49,766 nt of DNA. Origin: Bryobacterales bacterium. GTDB lineage: Bacteria; Acidobacteriota; Terriglobia; Bryobacterales; UBA6623. Shown piece after piece: positions 1 through 8,063 of this stretch; within the stretch, counting starts at the first letter, position 1; the number at the start of each line of letters is the position of its first letter. Location of the stretch: the NCBI GenBank assembly GCA_022826925.1, contig JAJDTX010000063.1:1-49766 (forward strand). The letters run 5' to 3'. The position numbers and the translations under genes are program-made. The notes beneath the pieces are model-generated. The model made no database searches and was not told the DNA's origin. It worked only from the letters and a program-made list of their open reading frames with translations.

Positions 1-172
1 CTAAAACACGTTCCATTCTTCATGTTTTGCCTGAGGGAGTCCCTGTGTCAACTGTGAGCGCCCGAATGTTAGCCACTCATCAATTTGCAAAGCCCCAAAA
101 TAGACGCCTCAAACTGCAAATTGAGAATTGCTGCTGCGGCGGTTTCGCAGGCGATATCTCGATGGAAGAGCC
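1..172. other. No gene seen at window start
   Basis: The stretch downstream of otsB has no coding frame I can support. The only structure seen is a 6-bp inverted repeat, AAAACA at 3-8 and TGTTTT at 23-28, with a 14-base spacer. It could be part of a terminator for a gene outside the window. Confidence 0.4.
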
Positions 173-940
173 CTACGTGTTGACGGCGTCGGCCAGCCAG
201 GCCAGTGCACGCCGAACCTCCTCGGGCCCGTTCACTCGATAGCGCGCCCCGGAGTTCCCCGCTTCCGGTCCCACGTAGACGGTAATGGCCTCATCCGGCA
301 GGGCGGCGAAAGCGGTCTCGTCGGTCGTGTCGTCCCCGAAGTAGATCGGCAGCCCGCCCACCTCGCCCAAGAGTTCCAGAGCGGCTGTCCCTTTGTCGAC
401 GCCATCGTTCGGGGTGATGTCGAACACGCGCTTGCCCTGGCTGACGTTGAGGGATCCGATGGCCGCTGCCTGGCGGACCGTGCGCTCCACGCGCTGCCAG
501 TGCCGTGCATCGACGTTGCGAAAGTGCGCCGCCGCCGCCGTTCCCTTGTCCTCGACCTGGAATCCCTCGATGTCGCCCAACTCGTCTGCGAGGCGTTGGC
601 AGCAGGCGCGGACCTGCGACCGGCCGGCAGGGCTGGACTCGACCTCGGCGCTGCCCGGGCGGATGCGCTCCCGGCCATGGCTGCCGAAGTAGTGAACGTC
701 GGCCAACCCCGCCAGCGCCCGCACGTCCTGCGCGCCCCGGCCGCTCACGATCGCCAGAGTGACGCGAGGGCTCGCCTGCAACTTCCGGAGCGTCGGCAGC
801 GCGGCATCGGGAATGCGCGCATCGGAGGGGCGCGGCACGATCGGTGCGAGCGTGCCGTCGAAGTCCAGCATCAGCAACAGCCGCTCGGCTTGGGTCAGGC
901 GACCGGCCACCGCGGTCCAGTGCTCGAGCAGGTGGATCAC
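173..940 (-). CDS. otsB: Trehalose-6-phosphate phosphatase (OtsB)
   Basis: This HAD-superfamily phosphatase removes phosphate from trehalose 6-phosphate, the second step of OtsA-OtsB trehalose synthesis in the cytoplasm. The 255-residue protein has HAD motif I, DFDGTLAP, with the nucleophile Asp26 and acid/base Asp28. It also has the motif III acidic cluster GDDTTDE at about residues 202-208 and a DKGTA segment before it that is usual in the trehalose-phosphatase cap/core junction. Length is normal for bacterial OtsB (about 250-270). Its ATG overlaps the otsA stop by 4 bases (ATGA at 937-940), so the two are translationally coupled and the start is well fixed. Trehalose is a compatible solute, so an osmotic or desiccation role is likely by inference. 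Confidence 0.95.
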   Translation of the reverse strand: MIHLLEHWTAVAGRLTQAERLLLMLDFDGTLAPIVPRPSDARIPDAALPTLRKLQASPRVTLAIVSGRGAQDVRALAGLADVHYFGSHGRERIRPGSAEVESSPAGRSQVRACCQRLADELGDIEGFQVEDKGTAAAAHFRNVDARHWQRVERTVRQAAAIGSLNVSQGKRVFDITPNDGVDKGTAALELLGEVGGLPIYFGDDTTDETAFAALPDEAITVYVGPEAGNSGARYRVNGPEEVRRALAWLADAVNT

Positions 941-2454
941 TGCGCGTCCGGCTGGCCGGGCACGGCTTGGAGAATGCTGCCGATCCAGCCGTAGATGTTG
1001 TGGGTGCGAACATGCTCGCGCAGGCGCCGCATGCGCTGTCCGTTGTCAGTGTCCGCTCGGTCGCTGAGCGCGTACAGGCGCTCGGCAAAATCGTCGACTG
1101 CGAGGGGATTGAAACAGTCTGCGCCGGGTAGTTCCCAGGCTGCGCCTGTGAACTCGCTCAGCAGCAAGTGCCCGCGCTCGTCGTTGCGGGCTGCCAGAAA
1201 CTCCTTGGCGACCAGATTCATTCCGTCTTCCAGCGAACTCACCACGCACACGTCAGCGAGGCGGTACAGCGCCAACACGTCGTCATCCGCCAGCTGGCGC
1301 TTGAGCGAGATTACCGGGCCGGGCTCCCGGTCGTTGCCGCCTGCGTTGATGCGCTTCTCGATCGCGGCGACCGCCTCGTGCAGGTCGCGGTAGGCCGGTA
1401 TCTCGGTGCGGCTGGGGGCGCCGGCATGGATGTAGGCCGTCTTCGCGCGCATCTCCGGGTGTTGCGCGAGCATTCGCTCGAGCGCCTGCAGGCGCTCGAG
1501 CACGCCCTTGGTGTAGTCGATGCGATCAAGGCCGAGCACCACAAACTTGCCGTCAAGGCGATAGCGCTCGCGAAGCTTGCCGACCGCCTCGTCACACGCC
1601 GCGCCGGACGATCTCTGCGAGACGCGGTCAAAGTCGATCGAGATCGGGAAGGCCTGCACTCGCACGGGGCGTCCGTTCCGGAGCAGGGTTTGCGAGTCGG
1701 CGATGTCGCAGCCTGCGCGCGTCCGCGCGGCCCGCAGGAAGCGCTCGGCGTACTCCGGCACATGGACGCCGAAGACGTCGTTCCCAAGCACGCCGTCGAG
1801 GATCTGCTCGTGCCACGGGCACATTGCGAGCACCTCGGGCAGAGGCCAGGGGATGTGCCAGAAATGCACGCAAACCGCATTCGGACAACGCTGCTTGATG
1901 AGCCTGGGGAGCAGTGCGAAGTGATAGTCCTGAATGAAGATGATCGCGTCCTGATCGCCCACCACGCGGGATACCGCAGCTGCAAACTTGGCGTTGACCT
2001 TGCGATAGGCCTCCCAGTGGGCATTGCGAAACACGGGCTTGGTGAAGGCCAGGTGGCAGACTGGCCAGATCGCTTGGTTGGCGCAGCCGTTGTAATAGCC
2101 GTCGTTCTCTTCGCTGGTCAGCCAAACGCGCTGAAGGTCGTAGGCGGGGTCGTCGGGAGGGACTCGCAGCCTGCCTTCTTCATCAGCGCTCGCGCGATCG
2201 GCGTCCCCCGAGCCGTGAGCCACCCAGACGCCCCCGACCGCTTGCATCACCGAGTTCAGCGCGAGCGTCAAGCCCCCCACGGCCGCTTGGGCGCGAACCT
2301 GGCCGTCGGGGCCGAAGTTGTGCACGAACGGCTCGCGGTTCGAAACGTTTACGAAGAGGCGGCTGCCGACGCGCTTGCGGATCAGTTCGGCGAGCTCTGA
2401 CTTTGACCGCGCGAGTCCGGCACCGCTTGCTTGGGATGGATCAGAAGTAGACAT
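937..2454 (-). CDS. otsA: Trehalose-6-phosphate synthase (OtsA)
   Basis: This GT20 glycosyltransferase joins a nucleotide-activated glucose to glucose 6-phosphate to give trehalose 6-phosphate. The 505-residue protein shows the family's N-terminal acceptor segment (NVSNREPF, about residues 36-43), the YYNG...WP region at 120-131, VHFWHIPWP at about 196-204 and the donor-phosphate motif GLDRIDYTKG with Arg311 and Lys316, which correspond to R262/K267 of E. coli OtsA. The N-terminal motif NREPF differs from the classical SNRLP, and the protein is somewhat longer than E. coli OtsA (474). It lies 39 bases downstream of dapD on the same strand and overlaps otsB by 4 bases. The ATG start is preceded by a polar stretch without a signal peptide, as expected for a cytoplasmic enzyme. 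Confidence 0.93.
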   Translation of the reverse strand: MSTSDPSQASGAGLARSKSELAELIRKRVGSRLFVNVSNREPFVHNFGPDGQVRAQAAVGGLTLALNSVMQAVGGVWVAHGSGDADRASADEEGRLRVPPDDPAYDLQRVWLTSEENDGYYNGCANQAIWPVCHLAFTKPVFRNAHWEAYRKVNAKFAAAVSRVVGDQDAIIFIQDYHFALLPRLIKQRCPNAVCVHFWHIPWPLPEVLAMCPWHEQILDGVLGNDVFGVHVPEYAERFLRAARTRAGCDIADSQTLLRNGRPVRVQAFPISIDFDRVSQRSSGAACDEAVGKLRERYRLDGKFVVLGLDRIDYTKGVLERLQALERMLAQHPEMRAKTAYIHAGAPSRTEIPAYRDLHEAVAAIEKRINAGGNDREPGPVISLKRQLADDDVLALYRLADVCVVSSLEDGMNLVAKEFLAARNDERGHLLLSEFTGAAWELPGADCFNPLAVDDFAERLYALSDRADTDNGQRMRRLREHVRTHNIYGWIGSILQAVPGQPDAQ

Positions 2455-2493
2455 GAACGGTGAGCCGGCGTGCGGGCGAGAGCCAGGGGTGCC

Positions 2494-3336
2494 CTAGCGC
2501 AATAGGGATTCCAATTCCACCCGGGCATCCGTGCGCTCGTCGCGGTATTTGACGATGACCGGGGCGTAGAGCGACAGCCCCATGTCGCGTCCCTTGCCCG
2601 AGGCGATCGGGCGCGACCCCGGAACGACTACCGCGCCCGGGGGAATCACCAGCGGCTCGTCGCCCGAGGCGCGGTGCACGACGCCGTGCACGATGTCGTA
2701 CACCGGCGTGGAGCGGGTCAGCACCGTCCCCGCGCCCAAGACGGCGGAGTGCTTGACGATCGTGCCTTCGTAGACTCCGGTGTTGCCTCCCACCAGCACG
2801 TTGTCTTCGATGATCACGGGCAGGGCGCCGACCGGCTCGAGGACCCCGCCGATCTGGGCGGCGGCGCTGAGGTGGCAGTCCTTGCCGATCTGGGCGCAGC
2901 TGCCGACCAGCGCGTGCGAATCCACCATCGAGCCATCGTCGACGTAGGCCCCCACATTGACGTACATGGGCGGCATGCACGTCACGCGCCGGCCGATATA
3001 GCAGCCGTCGCGCAGGCTGGAGCCGCCTGGCACGAGCCGCACGCTGTCCTCGACAGTAAGGTCGCGCGGCGGGTAGGTGGACTTGTCGATGAACTTGAAG
3101 CGGCTGCCCGGCTCGGACATGTCGACGCTCTTGCCCATGCGGAATCCCACGAGGATGCCGCGCTTGACCCAAGCGTTCACGCGCCAGCCGTGCGGCGTTG
3201 CCGAAGCGTCCGGCTCGGCGGCTCGCACCGAGCCGTCGTTGAGTGCGGCCTTGAACTCGGAGAATATCTCCAGATCTTGATGCGTGTACGATTCGCGATT
3301 CTGATCGTACATGGCATCGATTCGGGCTTGCAGCAT
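2494..3336 (-). CDS. dapD: Tetrahydrodipicolinate N-succinyltransferase (DapD)
   Basis: DapD transfers succinyl from succinyl-CoA to tetrahydrodipicolinate in the succinylase branch of diaminopimelate/lysine synthesis. The C-terminal half is a left-handed beta-helix of hexapeptide repeats, with recognisable [21 protein letters not shown] and [10 protein letters not shown] turns. The N-terminal half has the family segments [13 protein letters not shown] and [21 protein letters not shown] placed the start at the ATG giving [12 protein letters not shown], for 280 residues, close to E. coli DapD (274). The frame stays open upstream to 3705, but that extension is low-complexity Arg-rich sequence with no family match. 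The gene heads a likely dapD-otsA-otsB transcript. Two other lysine-pathway genes, lysC and dapB, lie at 16.2-18.3 kb. Confidence 0.93.
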   Translation of the reverse strand: MLQARIDAMYDQNRESYTHQDLEIFSEFKAALNDGSVRAAEPDASATPHGWRVNAWVKRGILVGFRMGKSVDMSEPGSRFKFIDKSTYPPRDLTVEDSVRLVPGGSSLRDGCYIGRRVTCMPPMYVNVGAYVDDGSMVDSHALVGSCAQIGKDCHLSAAAQIGGVLEPVGALPVIIEDNVLVGGNTGVYEGTIVKHSAVLGAGTVLTRSTPVYDIVHGVVHRASGDEPLVIPPGAVVVPGSRPIASGKGRDMGLSLYAPVIVKYRDERTDARVELESLLR

Positions 3337-3672
3337 CCATCCAATCGTACAAGGCTTGCGGCCGGAGCCTTCGATCCAGCCCGCCGAAGCCCACGGGAAG
3401 GAAATCCATCCCGGCAGGCTCCGTCCGACCCGGGCGCGAGGCCGTTCCTGAACGATCAGCGCGAGGATTTCGCGTCGTCCGGGGCGATCACGGGCCGAAA
3501 TGCAGCAGCACTCTCCCCGCGGCGACCGACCTCCGGAACGTCTCGACAGGGTTCTGCGTTGCCATGTTTCTCGACAAGGCCGGACTCGGGTACGATAGCT
3601 GCCTTCGGAGCGAAGCGTCCGCAGGATGCGGCCGGGCGATGCGCATGCCTCGGCCGCGCGCCCGATGCCATA
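3337..3672. other. Divergent intergenic region dapD / deacetylase
   Basis: About 336 bases separate the dapD start from the deacetylase start. Open frames cross it on both strands, but they are extensions of neighbouring frames with Arg/Pro-rich composition and no recognisable family. It must hold promoters for both directions. No clear -35/-10 pair stands out. Confidence 0.4.
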
Positions 3673-4527
3673 GTGATCCGCAATCGAAATAGAAGTGGTC
3701 GGCAAGCGACTCTGGCGGTGCGTCTCGTCGCCATCCTTCTCTTGCCCGCGGCTTGCTTGTTGGGACCTGTCTCAAGCGAGGCCCAGTCAGCGGAAGCTGG
3801 GTTCCGGTGGCCTGATGGCAAGCGCGCGGCGGTCAGCCTGAGCTTTGACGATTCCCGCCCGTCACAGGTCGACACCGGGCTCGCGGTACTGGCCCGCTTG
3901 GACGCCCGGGCGACCTTCTATGTCGTGCCGGTGCGTGTCGAGGCCAAGCTCTCGGGCTGGAAGAGGCTAGCAGCGGCGGGCCATGAGATCGGCAACCACT
4001 CCGTGCGGCATCCTTGCACCGGAAACTTCGAGTGGTCGCGGGAAGCCGCCCTGGAGAACTACACTCTCGAGCGCATGCGGCAGGAACTGCTTGAAGCCAA
4101 TCGGCGCCTCGAACAGCTGCTGGGCGTCACTCCGGCCACGTTCGCTTATCCATGCGGGCAGACCTTCGTGGGACGCGGGCGCGCCGCCCGAAGCTACGTC
4201 CCGCTCGTTGCCGAACTCTTCCTCGCCGGCCGCGGCTGGCTTGACGAGACGCCGAACGACCCGATCTTTCACGATCCCGCCCAAGTCAGCGGCATGTCGA
4301 TGGATGGCAAGGATTTCCCGGATGTCAAGGCCCTCGTCGAGAATGCCCGCGAAGCGGGGCAGTGGCTGGTGCTGGCAGGTCACGAGATCGGCCACTCGGG
4401 GCCTCAGACTACCCGGATCGAAATGCTCGAGAAGCTTGTTCCCTTCCTGCAAGATCCGAATAACGGGATTTGGTTCGAGACCGTCGAAGCCGTGGCGCGC
4501 TACTTGAAGCAGCATCGGCAGGAATAG
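3673..4527 (+). CDS. Secreted polysaccharide deacetylase (NodB/CE4-like)
   Basis: The 284-residue protein is a NodB-homology (CE4) carbohydrate esterase candidate. Such enzymes remove N- or O-acetyl groups from glycans at the cell surface. From the chosen GTG start the first 39 residues form a signal peptide (basic NRNRSGR, hydrophobic [13 protein letters not shown], then SSEAQS before the mature part). Motif 1 is SFDD (Asp59/Asp60), motif 2 is NHSVRHP with metal ligands His109 and His113, and motif 3 is FAYPCG in place of the usual RxPyG. Motif 1 reads FDDSRP instead of FDDGP, so it is a divergent branch and the substrate is unknown. The frame is open far upstream, but that part is antisense to dapD. 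No good ribosome-binding site decides between GTG 3673 and GTG 3718. Confidence 0.85.
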   Translation: MIRNRNRSGRQATLAVRLVAILLLPAACLLGPVSSEAQSAEAGFRWPDGKRAAVSLSFDDSRPSQVDTGLAVLARLDARATFYVVPVRVEAKLSGWKRLAAAGHEIGNHSVRHPCTGNFEWSREAALENYTLERMRQELLEANRRLEQLLGVTPATFAYPCGQTFVGRGRAARSYVPLVAELFLAGRGWLDETPNDPIFHDPAQVSGMSMDGKDFPDVKALVENAREAGQWLVLAGHEIGHSGPQTTRIEMLEKLVPFLQDPNNGIWFETVEAVARYLKQHRQE

Positions 4528-4679
4528 CCGTGCGGCGGAGGCCGCTGACTGGCGAAGATTCCGGCAGCGCGATAGCTGGGGCTGATTTCGCGCGGGCGGA
4601 CGTGGCAGGAACCCGTCATGGCTGGACAATCCTCGCCGCTGCTGTCCGGCTTGACTCTTCGCAATTCCGGCCGAAATAG

Positions 4680-4709
4680 TTGGCGCGACCCTGCGCGCCA
4701 GTGATAGAC
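4680..4709 (+). promoter_or_regulatory. Possible promoter with internal inverted repeat
   Basis: Upstream of the first kinase-like gene, TTGGCG (4680-4685) and TGATAG (4702-4707) are 16 bases apart and could be -35 and -10 boxes. A 6-bp inverted repeat, GGCGCG at 4682-4687 and CGCGCC at 4694-4699, lies between them. The repeat could be an operator or chance in G+C-rich DNA. Confidence 0.3.
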
Positions 4710-4725
4710 TTGACGCTCACGGCAA

Positions 4726-5433
4726 ATGGATGGCTTTCGGCCCAATTCGTATTCCGGCAAGCTGATCATTGTCGAGGGCATTGATGGCTCCGGAAAGTCC
4801 ACCCAACTCTCGCTACTGAGCCAGTGGCTCAGGTCGAAGCGCCTCGTAGTCTCGTTCAGCGAGTGGAACTCGTCTTCGATCGTCCGCGGCACCACACGCC
4901 AGGGCAAGCGCAAGCAGATGTTCACGCCCACCACCTTCAGCCTGATCCACGCGACCGACTTCGCAGATCGGCTCGAGCGGCACATTCTGCCGATGCTGGA
5001 GGCAGGCGCCGTGGTCTGCGCGGATCGCTACGCCTTCACGGCCTTCGCCCGCGACGTCGCCCGCGGCGTGCGTCCCCAGTGGGTTCGCAACCTTTACCGC
5101 ATGGCGATCAAGCCAGACTTGGCGTTCTATTTCCGCGTGCCCCTCAATGTCGCGCTCGACCGCATCCTGGGCGGGCGCGCCGCCCTCAAGTACTACGAGG
5201 CCGGCATGGATCTCAATCTCAGCTCCGACATCCAGGAGAGCTTCGCGCTCTTCCAGGAGCGCATCCTGCATGAGTACGACTCGATGGCGGAGGAGATGGG
5301 CTTTCATGTCATCGACGCGACCGGCACGATCCAAGAGCAGCAGCGCCAAGTGCGAGAGATCGTGATGGACACCATCGGTGATGCCCTAGAAGAGGACATC
5401 CTGCGCCAGCCCAAGAGCGAGCGCCGAGCATGA
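4726..5433 (+). CDS. Thymidylate-kinase-like P-loop kinase, copy 1
   Basis: This 235-residue protein has the fold signature of the dTMP-kinase family. Seen directly are a Walker A motif EGIDGSGKST at residues 17-26, a DRY motif (CADRYAF, about residues 98-104) that in the family positions substrate and magnesium, and an Arg-rich LID-like segment around RILGGRAALKYY. Intact nucleotide-binding residues suggest an active kinase, but the C-terminal half (YYEAGMDLNLSS) is not like classical Tmk. I cannot say whether dTMP or another substrate is used. Its stop overlaps the next gene's start by 4 bases (ATGA at 5430-5433), giving a two-gene translationally coupled unit with a related second copy. 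Confidence 0.8.
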   Translation: MDGFRPNSYSGKLIIVEGIDGSGKSTQLSLLSQWLRSKRLVVSFSEWNSSSIVRGTTRQGKRKQMFTPTTFSLIHATDFADRLERHILPMLEAGAVVCADRYAFTAFARDVARGVRPQWVRNLYRMAIKPDLAFYFRVPLNVALDRILGGRAALKYYEAGMDLNLSSDIQESFALFQERILHEYDSMAEEMGFHVIDATGTIQEQQRQVREIVMDTIGDALEEDILRQPKSERRA

Positions 5434-6134
5434 CCAACAAGAGCTCCGCGCCGCTTGCCTTCTACGCTGACCCGCTGCCCAACGTCGACTTGACGGAACT
5501 GCAGGGCAAGCTCATTGTCATCGAGGGGCCCGACTCCGTGGGCCGCACCACGCAAGTGGAGCGCCTGCGCAACTGGCTCGAGGCCAATGGCCACGCCGTA
5601 GTCGACACGGGCATGACCCGCTCCACGCTCACCAAGGAGGGCCTGCAAGAGGCCAAGAACGGCCACACGCTCGGACCCCTCACCATGGGCCTGTTCTATA
5701 TGGCCGACTTCGCCGATCGCTTGGAGCGCGTCATCGTGCCGGCCCTTCGGGCCGGTTTCGTGGTCCTGACGGACCGCTACTTCTACTCGGTCGTCGCCCG
5801 CTCCGTGGCCCGTCACCAGGATTCTGAATGGCTCGAGCGGGTGGCTGGGTGCGCCCTTGTCCCCCATGCTACGTTCTACCTGCGCGCCTCGGTCGACGAA
5901 ATCGTGGCGCGCACCGCGCGCGGTCGACGGTACTTCGAGTACTGGGAGAGCGGCATGGACGTGCCTTACGGCTCCAATCGATACGAAAGCTTCCGCGGCT
6001 ATCAAGCCAGGCTGATCGAGGTTCTCGATTCGCTTTCTGACCGGTACGGTTTCACCGTAATCGACGCCAACCGGCCGCCGGACCAGATCTTCGCCGACCT
6101 GCGCCAGCGGATTGCGGCCCTGCTAGAAACCTAG
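5430..6134 (+). CDS. Thymidylate-kinase-like protein, copy 2, altered P-loop
   Basis: This 234-residue protein is a diverged paralogue of the gene before it. The two share a GKLI(V)I start to the domain, the LTDRYF/CADRYA motif, the segment ADFADRLER and a C-terminal (Y/W)ESGMD/YEAGMD block. Its Walker A reads EGPDSVGRTT (residues 32-41), so the invariant Lys is Arg39. In P-loop kinases that Lys holds the ATP phosphates, and Arg usually impairs catalysis. It could be a regulatory or heterodimer partner of copy 1, or an enzyme adapted to Arg. An extra 25-residue N-terminal tail precedes the domain. The ATG overlaps the upstream stop by 4 bases. The phosphatase gene follows after 14 bases. Confidence 0.8.
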   Translation: MTNKSSAPLAFYADPLPNVDLTELQGKLIVIEGPDSVGRTTQVERLRNWLEANGHAVVDTGMTRSTLTKEGLQEAKNGHTLGPLTMGLFYMADFADRLERVIVPALRAGFVVLTDRYFYSVVARSVARHQDSEWLERVAGCALVPHATFYLRASVDEIVARTARGRRYFEYWESGMDVPYGSNRYESFRGYQARLIEVLDSLSDRYGFTVIDANRPPDQIFADLRQRIAALLET

Positions 6135-6148
6135 CGGGCGGATTCTTT

Positions 6149-6832
6149 GTGAAGCCAGCATACGAACTGCTCGTCTTCGACTTGGACGGCACGCTGATCG
6201 ACTCGACGCGGGATCTGGCGCAGTCTGTCAACGCCACCAGGGCCGACGCCGGCCTGCCGGCCCTGCCGACTGCCGCCGTTGCCTCCTACGTCGGCGACGG
6301 GGCCGAGATGTTGATCCGCCGGGCGCTCGGGCCCGGCGCTTCGGACGCCCAGGTAGCCCGCGGACTAGCCCACTTCCTGCAGTACTACCGCGAGCACATG
6401 CTGGACCACACGGTCCTCTACACAGGCGTGCGGGAAGCTCTCGCTGCGTGGGACGCGGCGGGGCTGACCATGGCCGTGCTGACGAACAAACCCGAGCGCT
6501 TCAGCCGCGATCTCGTCGCAGGGCTGGGATTGGGCGAGGTCTTCGCTAGGGTTTACGGCGGCAACAGCTTCCGTACCAAGAAGCCCGATCCGCACGGGCT
6601 CCGTCGAATCATGCGCGAACTCGGCTTCAGCCCCGCGAGGACGCTGATGATCGGCGACAGTTCGGTGGACGTCCTGACCGCCCGCAACGCGGGCACGGAT
6701 TGCGCGGGCGTCCGCTACGGCTTGCGTCCGGAGGATTTCGACCGACACCCGCCGGACATCTTGGTCGACGACATGCGCGAGCTCGCCGCTGTCGTGGGCG
6801 CCGGAGAGCGGCCCGCTCCCGTGCCTACGTAA
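6149..6832 (+). CDS. gph: HAD hydrolase, phosphoglycolate phosphatase-like (Gph)
   Basis: The 227-residue protein has all HAD motifs of the Gph type: motif I DLDGTLIDS (nucleophile Asp11, Asp13), motif II LTNK (about residues 110-113), motif III Lys in the TKKPDP segment and motif IV GDSSVD. An alpha-helical cap of about 65 residues sits between motif I and motif II, as in phosphoglycolate phosphatase (E. coli Gph 252 residues). The likely role is removing 2-phosphoglycolate formed during DNA repair or photorespiration-like side reactions, but HAD specificity cannot be read from motifs alone. The start is GTG. The gene is the last of a plus-strand run after the kinase pair, and its stop codon overlaps the 3' end of the convergent gcdH by 8 bases. 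Confidence 0.85.
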   Translation: MKPAYELLVFDLDGTLIDSTRDLAQSVNATRADAGLPALPTAAVASYVGDGAEMLIRRALGPGASDAQVARGLAHFLQYYREHMLDHTVLYTGVREALAAWDAAGLTMAVLTNKPERFSRDLVAGLGLGEVFARVYGGNSFRTKKPDPHGLRRIMRELGFSPARTLMIGDSSVDVLTARNAGTDCAGVRYGLRPEDFDRHPPDILVDDMRELAAVVGAGERPAPVPT

Positions 6833-8000
6833 ACGCCGGAATCCCGGTCACGTGCGAGCCGAGGATCAGCGTGTGGATATTATGCGTGCCCTCGTAGGTC
6901 TTGACGGTCTCGAGGTTGCACATGTGGCGGAAGATCGGGTACTCGTCGGTAATCCCGTTGGCTCCGAGCAGGTCGCGCGCCCGGCGCGCGACATCTAAGG
7001 CCATTTCGGCGTTGCTGCGCTTGATCATTGACACGTGGACATGGCTCAGCCGCCCTGCGTCCTTGAGCCGGGTGGCGTGCAGCGTGATGAACTGCGCCTT
7101 CGTGATCTCGCTGATCATCCACGCCAGCTCGCTCTGGACGAGCTGGTGCGAGGCGATCGGGCGATCGTCGAACTGCTTGCGCAGGATCGTGTACTGCCGG
7201 GCGCAGTCGTAGCACGCCATGGCCGCGCCGATCGCGCCCCAGGCGATTCCCAGGCGGGCGTTGGTGAGGCAGCCGAGGGCAGCCTTGAGCCCCTTGGCCT
7301 CCGGCAGGATGTTGGCTGCCGGGATGCGGACGTTGGAAAACCCGACGCTGGAGGTTGTCGAAGCCCGCATGGAGAGCTTGTTGTGCAAGTCGACGGCGCT
7401 GAAGCCGGGCCGGTCCGTTTCCACCAGGAAGCCGTGGATCCGGTCCGTATCGTCGACCTTGGCCCAGACCACCGCAATGTCCGCCAGGCTGCCGTTGGTA
7501 ATCCACGTCTTCTCGCCATTGATCACGTACTCGTCGCCGTCGCGCACGGCGCGCGTGAGCATGCCCGAGGGATTCGAGCCGAAGTTGGGCTCGGTCAGCG
7601 CGAAACAGCCCATCGCCTTGCCCTGTTGCATGGCCGGCAGCCAGCGCTGCTTCTGCTCGTCGGTCGCGTATGAGTGGATCGCGTACATCGACAGGCTGCT
7701 CTGCACCGAGACAAAGCTGCGCAGCGCAGTGTCGCCGCGCTCGAGTTCTTGCATGACCAGCCCGTACTCGACGTTGCTCAGGCCGGCGCAGCCGTAGCCG
7801 TCAAGGTTCGCGCCGAAGAACCCGAGATCGGCGATCGGCGCCGTCAGCTCGTTGGGGAAAGTGCCGTCGCGGAAGTGCTGCGTGATCAACGGTACGAATT
7901 GATCCTCAACGAATTGGCGGGCAGTCTGCCGCACCAGCAACTCTTCCTCGCTCAGCAGCGAGTCGAACTCCATGAAGTCGACGCCTCGAAACTCGAACAT
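6825..8000 (-). CDS. gcdH: Glutaryl-CoA dehydrogenase (GcdH)
   Basis: This 391-residue acyl-CoA dehydrogenase matches glutaryl-CoA dehydrogenase along its whole length. The enzyme oxidises and decarboxylates glutaryl-CoA to crotonyl-CoA with FAD, in lysine/tryptophan or benzoate breakdown. The catalytic base is Glu370 in TYEGTHNIHTLILG, and the substrate-carboxylate-binding Arg94 is in LRSFVSVQSS. Both fall at the same numbers as in the human enzyme. Other family segments are CFALTEPNFGSNPS, TWITNG and LLGANGITDEYP. The ATG start gives MFEFRGVDF and has a clear GGAGG ribosome-binding site 6 bases upstream; longer starts lack one. The gene is divergent from the sirtuin gene, only 63 bases away, and convergent with gph. 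Confidence 0.95.
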   Translation of the reverse strand: MFEFRGVDFMEFDSLLSEEELLVRQTARQFVEDQFVPLITQHFRDGTFPNELTAPIADLGFFGANLDGYGCAGLSNVEYGLVMQELERGDTALRSFVSVQSSLSMYAIHSYATDEQKQRWLPAMQQGKAMGCFALTEPNFGSNPSGMLTRAVRDGDEYVINGEKTWITNGSLADIAVVWAKVDDTDRIHGFLVETDRPGFSAVDLHNKLSMRASTTSSVGFSNVRIPAANILPEAKGLKAALGCLTNARLGIAWGAIGAAMACYDCARQYTILRKQFDDRPIASHQLVQSELAWMISEITKAQFITLHATRLKDAGRLSHVHVSMIKRSNAEMALDVARRARDLLGANGITDEYPIFRHMCNLETVKTYEGTHNIHTLILGSHVTGIPAFT

Positions 8001-8063
8001 CAATGCCTCCGAATTGGCCCCATGGTAGCGCGGGCCCTTGGCGCACTCGCGCTGCGTGCTAGG

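Noticed and set aside
2674..3672. Upstream in-frame extension of the polysaccharide deacetylase to 617 codons
   Set aside because: The extension is antisense to dapD and has no family match; the signal peptide begins at 3673.
3337..3705. Longer dapD start at 3705
   Set aside because: The extra residues are Arg-rich and unlike any DapD; the start at 3336 gives the usual length.
7674..8063. Upstream in-frame extension of the sirtuin to 381 codons
   Set aside because: It lies antisense to gcdH, lacks a sirtuin domain and leaves no room for the divergent promoters.
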